12,766 nt of DNA from Dehalococcoidia bacterium (GCA_004377275.1 SOIC01000204.1:1-12766), one strand, 5' to 3'. Shown: positions 1 to 6,708, counted from the stretch's first letter. Notes: generated from the letters alone by a model not told the origin. Translations and numbers: made by a program.

Positions 1-1196
1 GTTGCCAGATGATCGGCAAGATTGAGGAAGATGGTATCGATGCCCACATCGCCGGTGTCCCTGAAGTAGCGGTATATAGCGCGCCGGGTAGGGAGTTCCT
101 CCTCGCCAGCCATTTGACCCGGGCGCAGATGGTGCTCGATCATTTTTTGCACCATCTCTTTCTCCCGAACGCTGAACCTTAGTCGCTCCAAAATGCTTTG
201 GGCAATAGCTGCCCCCTCCTTGGCGTGCCCAAAGTAGCGTGTCCTGCCCGTTTCCTCGATGGTCTTGGTCTGGGGCTTGGCTATATCGTGGAGCAGTCCG
301 GCGAGCTTGAGCAGGGTCTTCCTCTTATGGCCGCTAGCCACCTCCTCCTCGAAGTGCCCCTCCAGTGCCTGTGACCAGGGGGCAAAGGCCAGGATTTCAT
401 CGCTAAGGTATCCCGAGCCCTCGATCCGGAGCAGGAACTCGATAGTGGCAACCGTCTCTATGGAATGCGCAAGCACATCCCAAAAGTGTTCCTTGGGCTG
501 CTCCGCCCCCTTAGAGGGGGAAAGCTCAGGGAGGATCGTCAGAAGCAGGCCAAGCTCATCAAGCAAGCGAAGCCACTCGGCTGCCTTCGGGGCGGCAAGC
601 AGGCGACAGAACTCATCGCGCACCCTCTCCGCGGCAACCTGCGTAATAAGCTGGTGATGACGCTCAATCTGTGCTCTAGTTTCATCAGCCAGTGAAAAGC
701 CAAATTCCGCAGCGAGGCGCGGGCCGCGCAGCAGACGCGCCGGGTCTCGCCGGAAAGCCTCCTCGCTGATGGCGCGTACCACCCCGGCCTCTAGGTCTCG
801 CTGCCCTCCGAAGGGATCGATGAGGGGAGCGCTGGGGTCCGCTATTTCCCTCAGATTTATCGCAATGGCATCTATGGTAAAGTCCCGCTGTGCCAGGTCT
901 TCGTCGATGCTCCCATGCATGGTGGCGAGATCGAGATGAAGAGGTTTTTTTTGCTCTCCCCACCCCTTCCCGCGGAGCACCACCCTGGCTATTTCGTTTT
1001 CCTGATCCAGGGGCACAAATGTACCCCCGAGGGCTTTGGCTACCTGGCGGCCCAGCTCCATAGCCCCTGACCCGATGACAATATCCACATCGTCGCTGTC
1101 GCGCCCTATAATGGCGTCGCGCACAAAGCCACCGCTGAGGTAGCCCTCGATCGAGCGCGGGGTGAGAAGCTCCTGCACCTCGATTAAGACTCTCAT
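1..1196 (-). CDS. cca: CCA-adding / poly(A) polymerase-type tRNA nucleotidyltransferase with HD domain (partial, 3' end off the window)
   Basis: This class II nucleotidyltransferase would add or repair the 3' CCA end of tRNAs in the cytoplasm. The 398 visible residues carry the catalytic fold near the N terminus: GGFVRDAIIG (residues 22-31), then DDVD with the metal-binding Asp pair at 36 and 38. The head/neck motif DFTIDAIAI (105-113) and the RRDPARLLRGPRLAAEFGF stretch (149-167) follow. An HD phosphohydrolase domain lies further on, with LLHDIAKP at 301-308. The C terminus is outside the window. The start at 1196 is my preference, but GTG (1211) and ATG (1232) are in frame upstream, and the AGAGGTG in front of 1196 sits very close to it. 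Residues about 74-87 form an insert rich in Gly, Lys and Gln in the loop between two strands of the catalytic domain, encoded by a copy of the dispersed G/A-rich element. True CCA activity versus poly(A) or A-only activity cannot be told from sequence alone. Confidence 0.87.
   Translation of the reverse strand, partial: MRVLIEVQELLTPRSIEGYLSGGFVRDAIIGRDSDDVDIVIGSGAMELGRQVAKALGGTFVPLDQENEIARVVLRGKGWGEQKKPLHLDLATMHGSIDEDLAQRDFTIDAIAINLREIADPSAPLIDPFGGQRDLEAGVVRAISEEAFRRDPARLLRGPRLAAEFGFSLADETRAQIERHHQLITQVAAERVRDEFCRLLAAPKAAEWLRLLDELGLLLTILPELSPSKGAEQPKEHFWDVLAHSIETVATIEFLLRIEGSGYLSDEILAFAPWSQALEGHFEEEVASGHKRKTLLKLAGLLHDIAKPQTKTIEETGRTRYFGHAKEGAAIAQSILERLRFSVREKEMVQKMIEHHLRPGQMAGEEELPTRRAIYRYFRDTGDVGIDTIFLNLADHLA
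945..968 (-). repeat. dispersed G/A-rich micro-element, copy in the nucleotidyltransferase gene
   Basis: On the minus strand this reads AAGGGGTGGGGAGAGC followed by A8. It shares TGGGGAGAGC exactly with the copy at the end of mog and lacks only one G before the A run. It falls in a loop-encoding stretch of the gene, where it encodes roughly GKGWGEQKK. Confidence 0.5.
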
Positions 1197-1253
1197 CACC
1201 TCTTTTTTCACCCTAGCTCGCTTTATCCTCATCCACCGCAAACCCCTTAAAAA

Positions 1254-1392
1254 GTGTTTCGCGTCGTTCGAAGAAGCTGGGCCTTCCTTTTAGTAAAGCC
1301 ACCGGTTTATAATAACCGCTTCGTGAAGTTCGAAAAAAGCGGGTCTTTTTTAGGAAGACCCCAGTTCTAAAACACGCTTCGCAAAGCTCGAA
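1254..1392. repeat. degenerate ~60-bp tandem repeat, about 2.5 units, between def and the nucleotidyltransferase gene
   Basis: The word TTCG-N5-TTCGAA (or TCGAA) recurs at about 1258-1272, 1320-1334 and 1379-1392, 62 and 58 bases apart. In the first two units it is followed by an inverted repeat of the same layout: 1280-1285 with 1295-1300, and 1341-1347 with 1355-1361. Read on the minus strand, each unit is a G/C-capped stem with an A-rich loop, followed by a T-rich or TTCG segment. The units have diverged but are plainly related. This fills most of the 208-base gap between the two genes. No coding potential is evident here. Confidence 0.6.
1333..1361 (-). terminator. Rho-independent terminator downstream of def
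   Basis: Minus-strand transcripts read GGGTCTT, loop CCTAAAA, AAGACCC, then GC and six Ts. This is a perfect 7-bp stem with a U-tract two bases beyond it. It lies 44 bases past the def stop codon and would end the def transcript before the nucleotidyltransferase gene. A weaker stem of the same design (1280-1300, one G.U pair) follows downstream. Confidence 0.7.
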
Positions 1393-1404
1393 AATTTCGA
1401 AAAA

Positions 1405-1896
1405 CTATATTTCAGGTGTTTCCACATCCGGTGCCACCTGATAAAGTTTATCGATGCTCTCCAGATGATCGATGTACAGGGTGCCATTCAGGTGGTCAAC
1501 CTCGTGCTCCAGTACCTGGGCGAGGAGTCCCTCCCCTTTGATGCGAATCTCCCGCCCGCGGCGGTCGAGCCCTTTAGCGATGACCTTTACCGAGCGCTGG
1601 ATCTCCCCCCGATAACCAGAGATGCTGAGGCATCCCTCCTCAACCTCGCGCTCCCCGGACCGCTTTACAATCTTCGGATTCACCAGAACTATGGTCTCCT
1701 CGTCAGGTAGCTCTATTACCGCCACCCGCAGCGGTATCCCCACCTGAGGCGCTGCCAGCCCCACCCCCCCGACCTCATGCATAGTCTCCACCATGTCCTC
1801 GATGAGCCGCGCTATAGCCCCATCGATATTCCTAACCCGCTTCGCTTTCTGGCGAAGCGCCGGGGCGGGGTAAGCGACCACGGGAAGGACTGCCAT
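1405..1896 (-). CDS. def: peptide deformylase
   Basis: The enzyme removes the formyl group from the N-terminal methionine of new proteins at the ribosome exit. All three signatures are present in a 163-residue protein of normal length: GVGLAAPQVG (44-53), EGCLS with the metal ligand Cys89, and QVLEHEVDHLNG (127-138) with metal ligands His131 and His135 and catalytic Glu132. The start is ATG at 1896 because GAAGGAGA lies five bases upstream. A GTG eight codons earlier (1920) is possible but would place that SD inside the gene. It follows priA by 49 bases and has its own consensus promoter in that gap. A terminator follows the gene, so it can be transcribed alone. Confidence 0.96.
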   Translation of the reverse strand: MAVLPVVAYPAPALRQKAKRVRNIDGAIARLIEDMVETMHEVGGVGLAAPQVGIPLRVAVIELPDEETIVLVNPKIVKRSGEREVEEGCLSISGYRGEIQRSVKVIAKGLDRRGREIRIKGEGLLAQVLEHEVDHLNGTLYIDHLESIDKLYQVAPDVETPEI

Positions 1897-1920
1897 CGGG
1901 TCTCCTTCATTATTTGACAC

Positions 1921-1949
1921 ATTATATCGGAGCGGCGCTTGCCTGTCAA
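1921..1949 (-). promoter_or_regulatory. consensus sigma-70 promoter for def
   Basis: The minus strand reads TTGACA (1949-1944), 17 bases, then TATAAT (1926-1921), a perfect match at both boxes and in spacing. The -35 box contains the priA stop codon. The start point would fall near 1914, giving a leader of only about 18 bases that holds the SD at 1901-1908. Confidence 0.8.
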
Positions 1950-4393
1950 AGCAGGCTCACCGGGTCGATATCGACGACCCATCCCTGGGGAAGGGAAACC
2001 TTAGCTAGCAGGCGCACCGGGTCATCGCCGCGCAGGATGATCTGCCACCGATACCGGCCGCGCACCCGCGGGATGAAGGCCGGGGAAGGCCCAATGAGGG
2101 TGATGTCCATGCCCCAGGAGTCCCGTTCCTCTTTGAGGAGGAGGTGCATTCTCTGGGCCTCTTTCTGACAGAGGGCGTTATTGGGGTTAGTGTAGAGGAG
2201 GCGCGCCAATCGGCTAAACGGAGGGGTTTGGTACTGGCGGCGCAGGGAGATCTCCTGTTTATAAAAAGAGAGGTAGTCCTGTTTTGCGGCACAACCGATG
2301 GCATAGTGTTCCGGGGTGTAGCTCTGCACGATGACCTGCCCCGCCAGCGGGCCGCGCCCTGCCCTGCCAGCCACCTGGCTCAGGACCTGGAAGGTGCGCT
2401 CGCCGGCACGAAAATCGGGCAGGTGAAGGCTCACATCGGCATTAATCACCCCTACCAGGGTTACCAGGGGAAGGTCTAGCCCCTTAGCGATCATTTGAGT
2501 GCCAATGAGGACATCTGCCTCATGGGACAGGAATCTGTCCAGGATCTCCTCGTGGGAATGCTTCCCCCCGGTGACATCGCGGTCCCAGCGCAGGAGATTC
2601 GCCTGTGGGAAGGCACGGCCGAGTTCCTCCTCTACCTTCTGTGTGCCGGTGCCCAGAAACTTGATCCGCTTGCTGCCACACTGGGGACAAACACGGGGCA
2701 TTGCCAGGCGATAATTGCACTGGTGGCAGACCAGATCCTCCCTCGCCGAGTGATATGTCAGGGAGACATCGCATCTTTTACAGCGCAGCACATGGCCACA
2801 GTCGCGACACTGCACAAAGGTGGCACTTCCCCGCCGATTGAGGAAAAGGATCACCTGCTCCCTGGCTGCCAGGGCCTGCTTTATCCCTTCGACAAGCGAC
2901 CTGCTGAAGATGCTCCTATTTCCCGCCTTCAGCTCCTCGCGCAGATCGACCACCACCACCCTTTTCTCCCCCGTTGCGATCCGCTCAGGCAGCTCTAATA
3001 GTCGATAGTCTCCTCTTTGGCTCCGATAGTAGCTGGTTGTATCCGGCGTGGCACTGCCCAGGATGACCACCGCGCCGGTGAGCTCTGCCAGCCTGATGGC
3101 GACATCGCGCGCATGGTAGCGGGGCGATTGCTCCTGCTGCTTATAGGTCCACTCATGCTCCTCATCGATGACGATGAGCCCCAGGTCGGGCTGGGGGGCG
3201 AAGATCGCCCCTCGTGACCCGATGACCACATCGAAGGCACCCTCCCTAATTCGCCACCACTCATCGAACTGCTCCCCTACCGAAAGCTTGCTATGGAGCA
3301 CCGCAACCCTGCCCGGGAAGCGTGAGGCGAAGCGCGCAATGGTCTGTGGGGTGAGAGCGATCTCGGGAACCAGCACAATTGCCCGCTTGCCCACGGCGGT
3401 GGCCTGCTCCAGGGCTCGCAGGTAGATCTCCGTCTTCCCGCTCCCGGCGACCCCATGGAGCAGGAAAACGGTCGGCTCATTTTTCGCTTTTTCGCTCCCC
3501 CCCCACCTCCCACCACTCTCCACCTCCACGCCCGGAGCAAGGGCTGCTTTGACCTCGCGCCAGGCAGCCTCCTGCGCCGGGGTGAGGGTAGGGGCCGGTG
3601 AGGGCGGGAAGGTGCGATGAGCCAGCGGGTCGCGATATACCTGAACCTGCTCGATAGTGACCAGGCCCTTTCTTCGCAGCGCCGCCACCACCGCTGAGAC
3701 GAGACCGAGGCGCTTTTTGGCTTCGGAGAGGGGGATGGGGCCAGCTTCGAGAAGCCTTAGCAGATCCGCCTGTTTGGGAGCTCCCCTTGCCTGGAGCAGG
3801 CCCGCTATCTCTGGCACTGCTTCACTAACAAGGCGGAGATAAGGTACCGTCTTTGGCCTCACCCTGACCCGCTCCAGCTCGTGGGTTTTCTTGACCAGCC
3901 CTTTTCGCACCAGTTGCTCGATAATAACCCTCGCCTCTTTTTTGCCCAGAGCTTTCTCAACCGCTCTAACCTCAACCTTGCCCTTCCTACCGAAGAGATC
4001 CAGCAATACCCTCTGGCCAGGGGTAAGCGAGGAGATAGTGCTCTCAGCGGGGTGAGGAACCGGTGTAAGAAAGGTGAGCACCCTCCGCTCAAAGCCAGGG
4101 GGCATCATCAGGGCAGCGGCGTCGAAAAGGTGCGCAATATAGTATTCGCTGATCCAGCGGGCCAATTCCACCTGAGGTGGGGATAGTATGGGGCGACGGT
4201 CGATGAGGCCAGCGACCTCCCTGGTATCCTCCACCGAGGGATATTCGGTTAGCTCAAGTACCACGCCCTGTAGAAGTCTGGGTCCAAAGGGGACCCACAC
4301 CGCATGACCCACCATTATATCAGGGGGCACAGCGTAGCAGAAGGTTCGCCGCTGTGCCCCCGGAGAATTAACCGCCACCTCAGCGTAATTCAT
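1946..4393 (-). CDS. priA: replication restart helicase PriA (primosomal protein N')
   Basis: PriA is a 3'-5' superfamily 2 DNA helicase that recognises stalled forks and reloads the replisome. The 815-residue protein has an N-terminal DNA-binding region (about 1-110) and a winged-helix-like region (about 125-250). The helicase core shows Walker A GVAGSGKTE (314-322), DEEH (410-413), GSATPD (446-451) and a QVAGRAGRG motif VI (673-681). The core is interrupted by the Zn module, with Cys at 529, 532, 538, 541, 556, 559, 569 and 572, the full set of eight. ATG at 4393 is chosen because AGGAG lies seven to eight bases upstream; a TTG six codons earlier is less likely. Just before Walker A, residues about 288-307 form a Gly/Lys-rich insert (contains GGSEKAKNE) encoded by a copy of the dispersed G/A-rich element. 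An upstream terminator separates the gene from rplS. Confidence 0.97.
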   Translation of the reverse strand: MNYAEVAVNSPGAQRRTFCYAVPPDIMVGHAVWVPFGPRLLQGVVLELTEYPSVEDTREVAGLIDRRPILSPPQVELARWISEYYIAHLFDAAALMMPPGFERRVLTFLTPVPHPAESTISSLTPGQRVLLDLFGRKGKVEVRAVEKALGKKEARVIIEQLVRKGLVKKTHELERVRVRPKTVPYLRLVSEAVPEIAGLLQARGAPKQADLLRLLEAGPIPLSEAKKRLGLVSAVVAALRRKGLVTIEQVQVYRDPLAHRTFPPSPAPTLTPAQEAAWREVKAALAPGVEVESGGRWGGSEKAKNEPTVFLLHGVAGSGKTEIYLRALEQATAVGKRAIVLVPEIALTPQTIARFASRFPGRVAVLHSKLSVGEQFDEWWRIREGAFDVVIGSRGAIFAPQPDLGLIVIDEEHEWTYKQQEQSPRYHARDVAIRLAELTGAVVILGSATPDTTSYYRSQRGDYRLLELPERIATGEKRVVVVDLREELKAGNRSIFSRSLVEGIKQALAAREQVILFLNRRGSATFVQCRDCGHVLRCKRCDVSLTYHSAREDLVCHQCNYRLAMPRVCPQCGSKRIKFLGTGTQKVEEELGRAFPQANLLRWDRDVTGGKHSHEEILDRFLSHEADVLIGTQMIAKGLDLPLVTLVGVINADVSLHLPDFRAGERTFQVLSQVAGRAGRGPLAGQVIVQSYTPEHYAIGCAAKQDYLSFYKQEISLRRQYQTPPFSRLARLLYTNPNNALCQKEAQRMHLLLKEERDSWGMDITLIGPSPAFIPRVRGRYRWQIILRGDDPVRLLAKVSLPQGWVVDIDPVSLL
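3488..3505 (-). repeat. dispersed G/A-rich micro-element, copy in priA
   Basis: The minus strand reads TGGGGGGGGAGCGAAAAA, followed by GCGAAAAA. It differs from the mog copy only inside the G run. It encodes GGSEK in the same reading frame as the mog copy (GESEK), in a linker just before the Walker A motif. Confidence 0.5.
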
Positions 4394-4409
4394 CCCCTTT
4401 CTCCTGAAC

Positions 4410-4448
4410 AAAAAGACGGGGAAGTGACAAATTGCCCCATGCCCCGTC
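4410..4448 (-). terminator. terminator-like hairpin between rplS and priA
   Basis: The minus strand reads GACGGGG (4448-4442), a 20-base loop, CCCCGTC (4421-4415), then TTTTT (4414-4410). The 7-bp stem is perfect and the U-tract follows at once. The T run ends four bases before the priA SD (AGGAG, 4405-4401). Transcription from trmD-rplS should therefore be largely stopped, or metered, before priA. Confidence 0.7.
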
Positions 4449-4455
4449 CTATATG

Positions 4456-4818
4456 CTACTTCTCCTTGCGTTCTTCCTTTGGCCTTCTCTCCTTTATTCG
4501 CGCCTTCTTGGCGGTGAGCCCGCGCAGGTAGTAGAGATTGGCACGGCGCACCTGGCCATGTCTTAGTACCTCTACCTTTTCTACGGAGGGGGAGTGAAGG
4601 AAAAAGGTTCTTTCCACGCCAACCCCGTAGGCAATGCGCCGCACCGTGAAGTTGGCATTGATGTTGCCCTTTCTCACCCTGATCACCACCCCCTGGAACA
4701 TCTGAGTGCGCACCCGCTCCCCCTCTACCACCTTGATGCTCACCTTCACCATATCACCGGGGCTTATCACGGGGATATTGGGATTCGGCGCAACTGGAAT
4801 CAGCGTATCGAGGTTCAT
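4456..4818 (-). CDS. rplS: 50S ribosomal protein L19
   Basis: L19 sits at the interface of the 30S and 50S subunits. The 120-residue protein has the family landmarks: PGDMVKVSIKVVEGERVRTQMFQGVVI (about 20-46), RRIAYGVGVERTFFLHSP (60-77), and the C-terminal VRRANLYYLRGLTAKKARIKE followed by a Lys/Arg/Glu-rich tail. Length is normal. Its ATG directly abuts the trmD stop codon (TAAATG), with the SD-like GAGAGGAAG inside the end of trmD. The two are therefore probably translationally coupled, a standard arrangement for this pair. Confidence 0.97.
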   Translation of the reverse strand: MNLDTLIPVAPNPNIPVISPGDMVKVSIKVVEGERVRTQMFQGVVIRVRKGNINANFTVRRIAYGVGVERTFFLHSPSVEKVEVLRHGQVRRANLYYLRGLTAKKARIKERRPKEERKEK

Positions 4819-5583
4819 TTAATCTTCCTCTCTTTCCATCTGTGCCACCAATCTTCTCTCTTCATCGCTCAGCGCTGCCCGCTCCAGAAGGTCGGGGCGC
4901 CGCCTAATGGTGCGCCGCAGCGACTGCTCCCTTCGCCACTTGGCGATAGCGGCATGATTTCCCGAAAGCAATACCTCAGGTACCTCCCACCCCCGAAACG
5001 ACTGGGGGCGAGTATACTGGGGGTACTCCAGAAGCCCGCTTGAGTGGGAGTCCTCCCCCACCGATTCCCCCGACCCCAGGGCGCCGGGCAGTTGCCGCAC
5101 CAGGGCATCCACGACCACCATGGCGGCAAGCTCCCCACCGCTCAGGATATAGTCCCCGATGCTGATCTCGTCTGTGACCAGGTGCTCCCGCACCCGCTCA
5201 TCCACCCCCTCGTAGTGTCCGCAAATGAGGATCATCTCCTCATATTCAGCCAGCTCCTCAGCGGCCCGCTGGTCGAAAAGCCGACCCTGCGGGGTGAGCA
5301 GGAGCACCGGGAGCTCAGATTCACCCCTTTCGCTCTCCACGCACTCGCCCCGCTCGCTCTTTATCGCCACCACCGCCTCGAAGAGGGGCTCTGGCTTCAA
5401 CACCATCCCGGGACCACCACCGTAGGGAGAATCATCGACCACATGATGCCTGTCGGCGGTGTAGTCTCGAATATTATGAATCGCAATCTCCACCAGCCCG
5501 CGATCTTGGGCTCGCTTGATTATGCTCTCGCTGAAAGGACCGGTGAACATATTGGGGAAAAGGGTCAAGATGTGAATGTACAT
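4819..5583 (-). CDS. trmD: tRNA (guanine37-N1)-methyltransferase TrmD
   Basis: TrmD uses S-adenosylmethionine (SAM) to make m1G37 next to the anticodon, which prevents +1 frameshifting. The 254-residue SPOUT protein shows DDSPYGGGPGMVLKPEPLF (50-68), the knot motifs ICGHYEGVDERV (120-131) and SIGDYILSGGELAAM (141-155), then LLEYPQYTRP (184-193) and the LLSGNH region. By alignment from memory with the Haemophilus enzyme, the catalytic Arg154 and Asp169 correspond to Arg163 and Asp178, both present. Residues about 75-90 (SERGECVESERGESE) make the loop before LLLTPQG roughly nine residues longer than usual, and they are encoded by a copy of the dispersed G/A-rich element. rpsP and rimM, which often precede trmD, are absent; the upstream neighbour is mog. 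GGGAGC just upstream serves as the SD. Confidence 0.97.
   Translation of the reverse strand: MYIHILTLFPNMFTGPFSESIIKRAQDRGLVEIAIHNIRDYTADRHHVVDDSPYGGGPGMVLKPEPLFEAVVAIKSERGECVESERGESELPVLLLTPQGRLFDQRAAEELAEYEEMILICGHYEGVDERVREHLVTDEISIGDYILSGGELAAMVVVDALVRQLPGALGSGESVGEDSHSSGLLEYPQYTRPQSFRGWEVPEVLLSGNHAAIAKWRREQSLRRTIRRRPDLLERAALSDEERRLVAQMEREED
5321..5341 (-). repeat. dispersed G/A-rich micro-element, copy in trmD
   Basis: The minus strand reads CGTGGAGAGCGAAAGGGGTGA. The corresponding mog stretch is GTGGGGAGAGCGAAAAAGGGTGA, so the two share GGAGAGCGAAA and the closing GGGTGA. It encodes VESERGE, in the same reading frame as the GESEKG of mog. Confidence 0.45.
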
Positions 5584-5618
5584 TCCAGCTCCCTATGCCG
5601 CGGCGCCCTCGGTTATCT

Positions 5619-5640
5619 CGCTTTTTCGCACTCACCACAT
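5619..5640 (-). repeat. dispersed G/A-rich micro-element, intergenic copy between mog and trmD
   Basis: The minus strand contains GTGGTGAGTGCGAAAAAGCG, a variant of the element with GCGAAAAAG intact. It lies in the 98-base gap between mog and trmD, outside any gene. Confidence 0.35.
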
Positions 5641-5664
5641 GCACTGGTCTCACCGCTCAGCGCC

Positions 5665-5721
5665 CCCCACACTCCACCACCTCACCCTTTTTCGCTCTCC
5701 CCACACTCCACCACCTCACCC
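5665..5721. repeat. 23-bp direct duplication across the mog stop codon
   Basis: The 23-base word at 5665-5687 is repeated exactly at 5699-5721, an offset of 34 bases. Read on the minus strand, one copy encodes the end of mog (GEVVECG). The other begins with the TGA stop and continues into the gap before trmD. Because 34 is not a multiple of three, the second copy is in another frame and supplies the stop. Confidence 0.85.
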
Positions 5722-6182
5722 CTGAGCACCTCAATAGCGTGGGGCACCGCGGGTAAAATCACCTCCAGGCATTCGCGAACCGCCCGCGGGCTGCCGGGGA
5801 GATTGATGATCAAGCTGCCTCCTCTAATACCGGCCACCGCCCGACTGAGCATCGCCATCGTGGTCTTCTTCAGACTCTCGGCCCTCATCGCCTCGGCGAA
5901 CCCCGGCGCCATCCTCTGCAAAACTGCAAGCGTTGCCTCCGGGGTGACATCGCGCGAGCTTAGACCGGTGCCCCCGGTGGTGAGGATGAGATCGATGCCT
6001 TCCTTATCGGCCCACTCCACGAGCCTCGCGGAGATGAGCTCCCCCTCATCGGGGACAATGTCATATTTTACCACGTTAGCGTCCAGAGCGCCAAGCAGCT
6101 CTCTGATAACCTTGCCGCTCTCGTCCTCTCGCTCGCCTCTTGAACCCTTATCGCTGATGGTGAGTATGCCCAAGCTAAACAT
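5682..6182 (-). CDS. mog: MogA/MoaB-family molybdenum cofactor biosynthesis protein
   Basis: Proteins of this family adenylate molybdopterin ahead of molybdenum insertion, or have a closely related role; the sequence does not separate MogA from MoaB. The 166 residues show the family pattern: LGILTISDKGSRGEREDESG (4-23), TTGGTGLSSRDVTPEAT (68-84) for molybdopterin/ATP binding, and NLPGSPRAV (127-135). Usual length is about 160-195. The start is ATG at 6182, with only a weak SD, eight bases past the end of the gene remnant upstream. The C-terminal VVECGESEKG is encoded by a duplicated 23-bp word plus the dispersed G/A-rich element, so the natural end of the protein may have been altered by that duplication. 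trmD follows after 98 bases. Confidence 0.93.
   Translation of the reverse strand: MFSLGILTISDKGSRGEREDESGKVIRELLGALDANVVKYDIVPDEGELISARLVEWADKEGIDLILTTGGTGLSSRDVTPEATLAVLQRMAPGFAEAMRAESLKKTTMAMLSRAVAGIRGGSLIINLPGSPRAVRECLEVILPAVPHAIEVLRGEVVECGESEKG
5688..5703 (-). repeat. dispersed G/A-rich micro-element, reference copy at the mog C terminus
   Basis: The minus strand reads TGGGGAGAGCGAAAAA, used here as the reference form. It encodes GESEK just before the stop codon. Related copies sit in the nucleotidyltransferase gene, priA, trmD and nrdR. Confidence 0.5.
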
Positions 6183-6189
6183 TTCTTAT

Positions 6190-6547
6190 TCAGGGGTAAG
6201 CACACCCTGAGTATGAATGTACCCCCAAACATTCCTCCTCTTTAGCGGTGAGTTCGATATAAATATATTCTGGAGTCTCCTCAACCCAGTCCTCAGCATA
6301 ATAGAGATAGGTTTTACAAATCTCCTTCAGAGGCACGAAGTGGACGCTGTTGATGTACATCTTATCCAAAGTAGAGACGCATGTTATGAATCTTGGCCTC
6401 TAGACTGTATCCCCCGTAAGCATGCACTTCCACCCACAGGGTGCCACCAGCATCTACCCATTGTAGATAGTTGTCTAAGGCAGCCAGCCATATATCGGTA
6501 GAAGTTTTCGCTACTATACCATAGAAAAGGTTTCCTGTAAACGAGTT
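6190..6547 (-). pseudogene. probable frameshifted gene remnant of unknown family upstream of mog
   Basis: Two minus-strand stretches look like real protein. The first (6547-6362) is 61 codons with no usable start at its beginning and contains FYGIVAKTSTDIWLAALDNY and LWVEVHAYGGYSLEAKIHN. It ends at TAA. One base later, in the next frame, ATG at 6360 opens 56 codons to TGA at 6190, with YINSVHFVPLKEIC, YYAEDWVEETPEYIYIEL and TAKEEECLGV. Composition (charged, Trp/Tyr-rich, few odd residues) is far more protein-like than a random frame. Joining them needs a one-base shift. Upstream of 6547 the DNA becomes AT-rich with stops, so the 5' end is missing. I do not recognise the family. The second part alone could be an intact 56-residue protein translated just ahead of mog. 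No plus-strand reading here is convincing. Confidence 0.5.
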
Positions 6548-6569
6548 TTAAAAATTCATAGGAAAAGTA

Positions 6570-6599
6570 TTGACAAAATGTGAAAATATGTGGTATATT
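6570..6599 (+). promoter_or_regulatory. extended -10 sigma-70 promoter for mraZ
   Basis: TTGACA at 6570-6575, an 18-base spacer, then TGG-TATATT (TGn at 6591-6593, -10 at 6594-6599). The start would be near 6606, giving a leader of about 100 bases before mraZ. The surrounding 150 bases are strongly AT-rich. The -35 region shares 14 identical bases with the nrdR promoter. Confidence 0.7.
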
Positions 6600-6625
6600 G
6601 TGTCTTAAAATGGTAAATAGTGGTA
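6571..6625 (+). promoter_or_regulatory. candidate MraZ operator: TGG-type repeats phased at 10 bp
   Basis: TGGTA occurs at 6591, 6611 and 6621, TGTCT at 6601, and TGA at 6571 and 6581, so every tenth base over six steps begins with TG. Known MraZ proteins bind short G-rich direct repeats (TGGG in E. coli, AAAGTG in mycoplasmas) with a 10-bp period upstream of mraZ. The repeats here overlap the promoter and start site, as expected for autorepression. Confidence 0.55.
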
Positions 6626-6708
6626 GTCTTGCTGATTAAGTTAGCAATTTTACTCGACAAGGTATGTTAAAAATTGGGCTCATAAAACTTTAGGTGATTA
6701 AGATAAGC

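Noticed and set aside
685..963. A 92-codon minus-strand frame in the nucleotidyltransferase gene
   Set aside because: It is a +1 shadow of the real frame, rich in Arg and without motifs.
2495..2998. A 167-codon + strand frame inside priA
   Set aside because: It is a mirror of the priA helicase and zinc region with no recognisable motif.
5042..5060. Possible loss of the catalytic Asp in TrmD near LLEYPQY, where Ser-Ser replaces Ala-Asp
   Set aside because: Counting along the Haemophilus protein from memory places the catalytic Asp169 in the E-D-S triplet, which is kept here as Asp178; the Ser-Ser position varies in the family.
5044..6210. A 388-codon open frame on the + strand across trmD and mog
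   Set aside because: It is antisense to two well-supported genes, reads as Ser/Pro/His-rich sequence without family features, and arises from the high-GC codon pattern of the opposite strand.
6217..6501. A 94-codon + strand frame in the mog-mraZ gap
   Set aside because: Its composition is not protein-like (Cys, His and Pro clusters), it has no SD, and the minus-strand reading of the same bases looks far more like a coding sequence.
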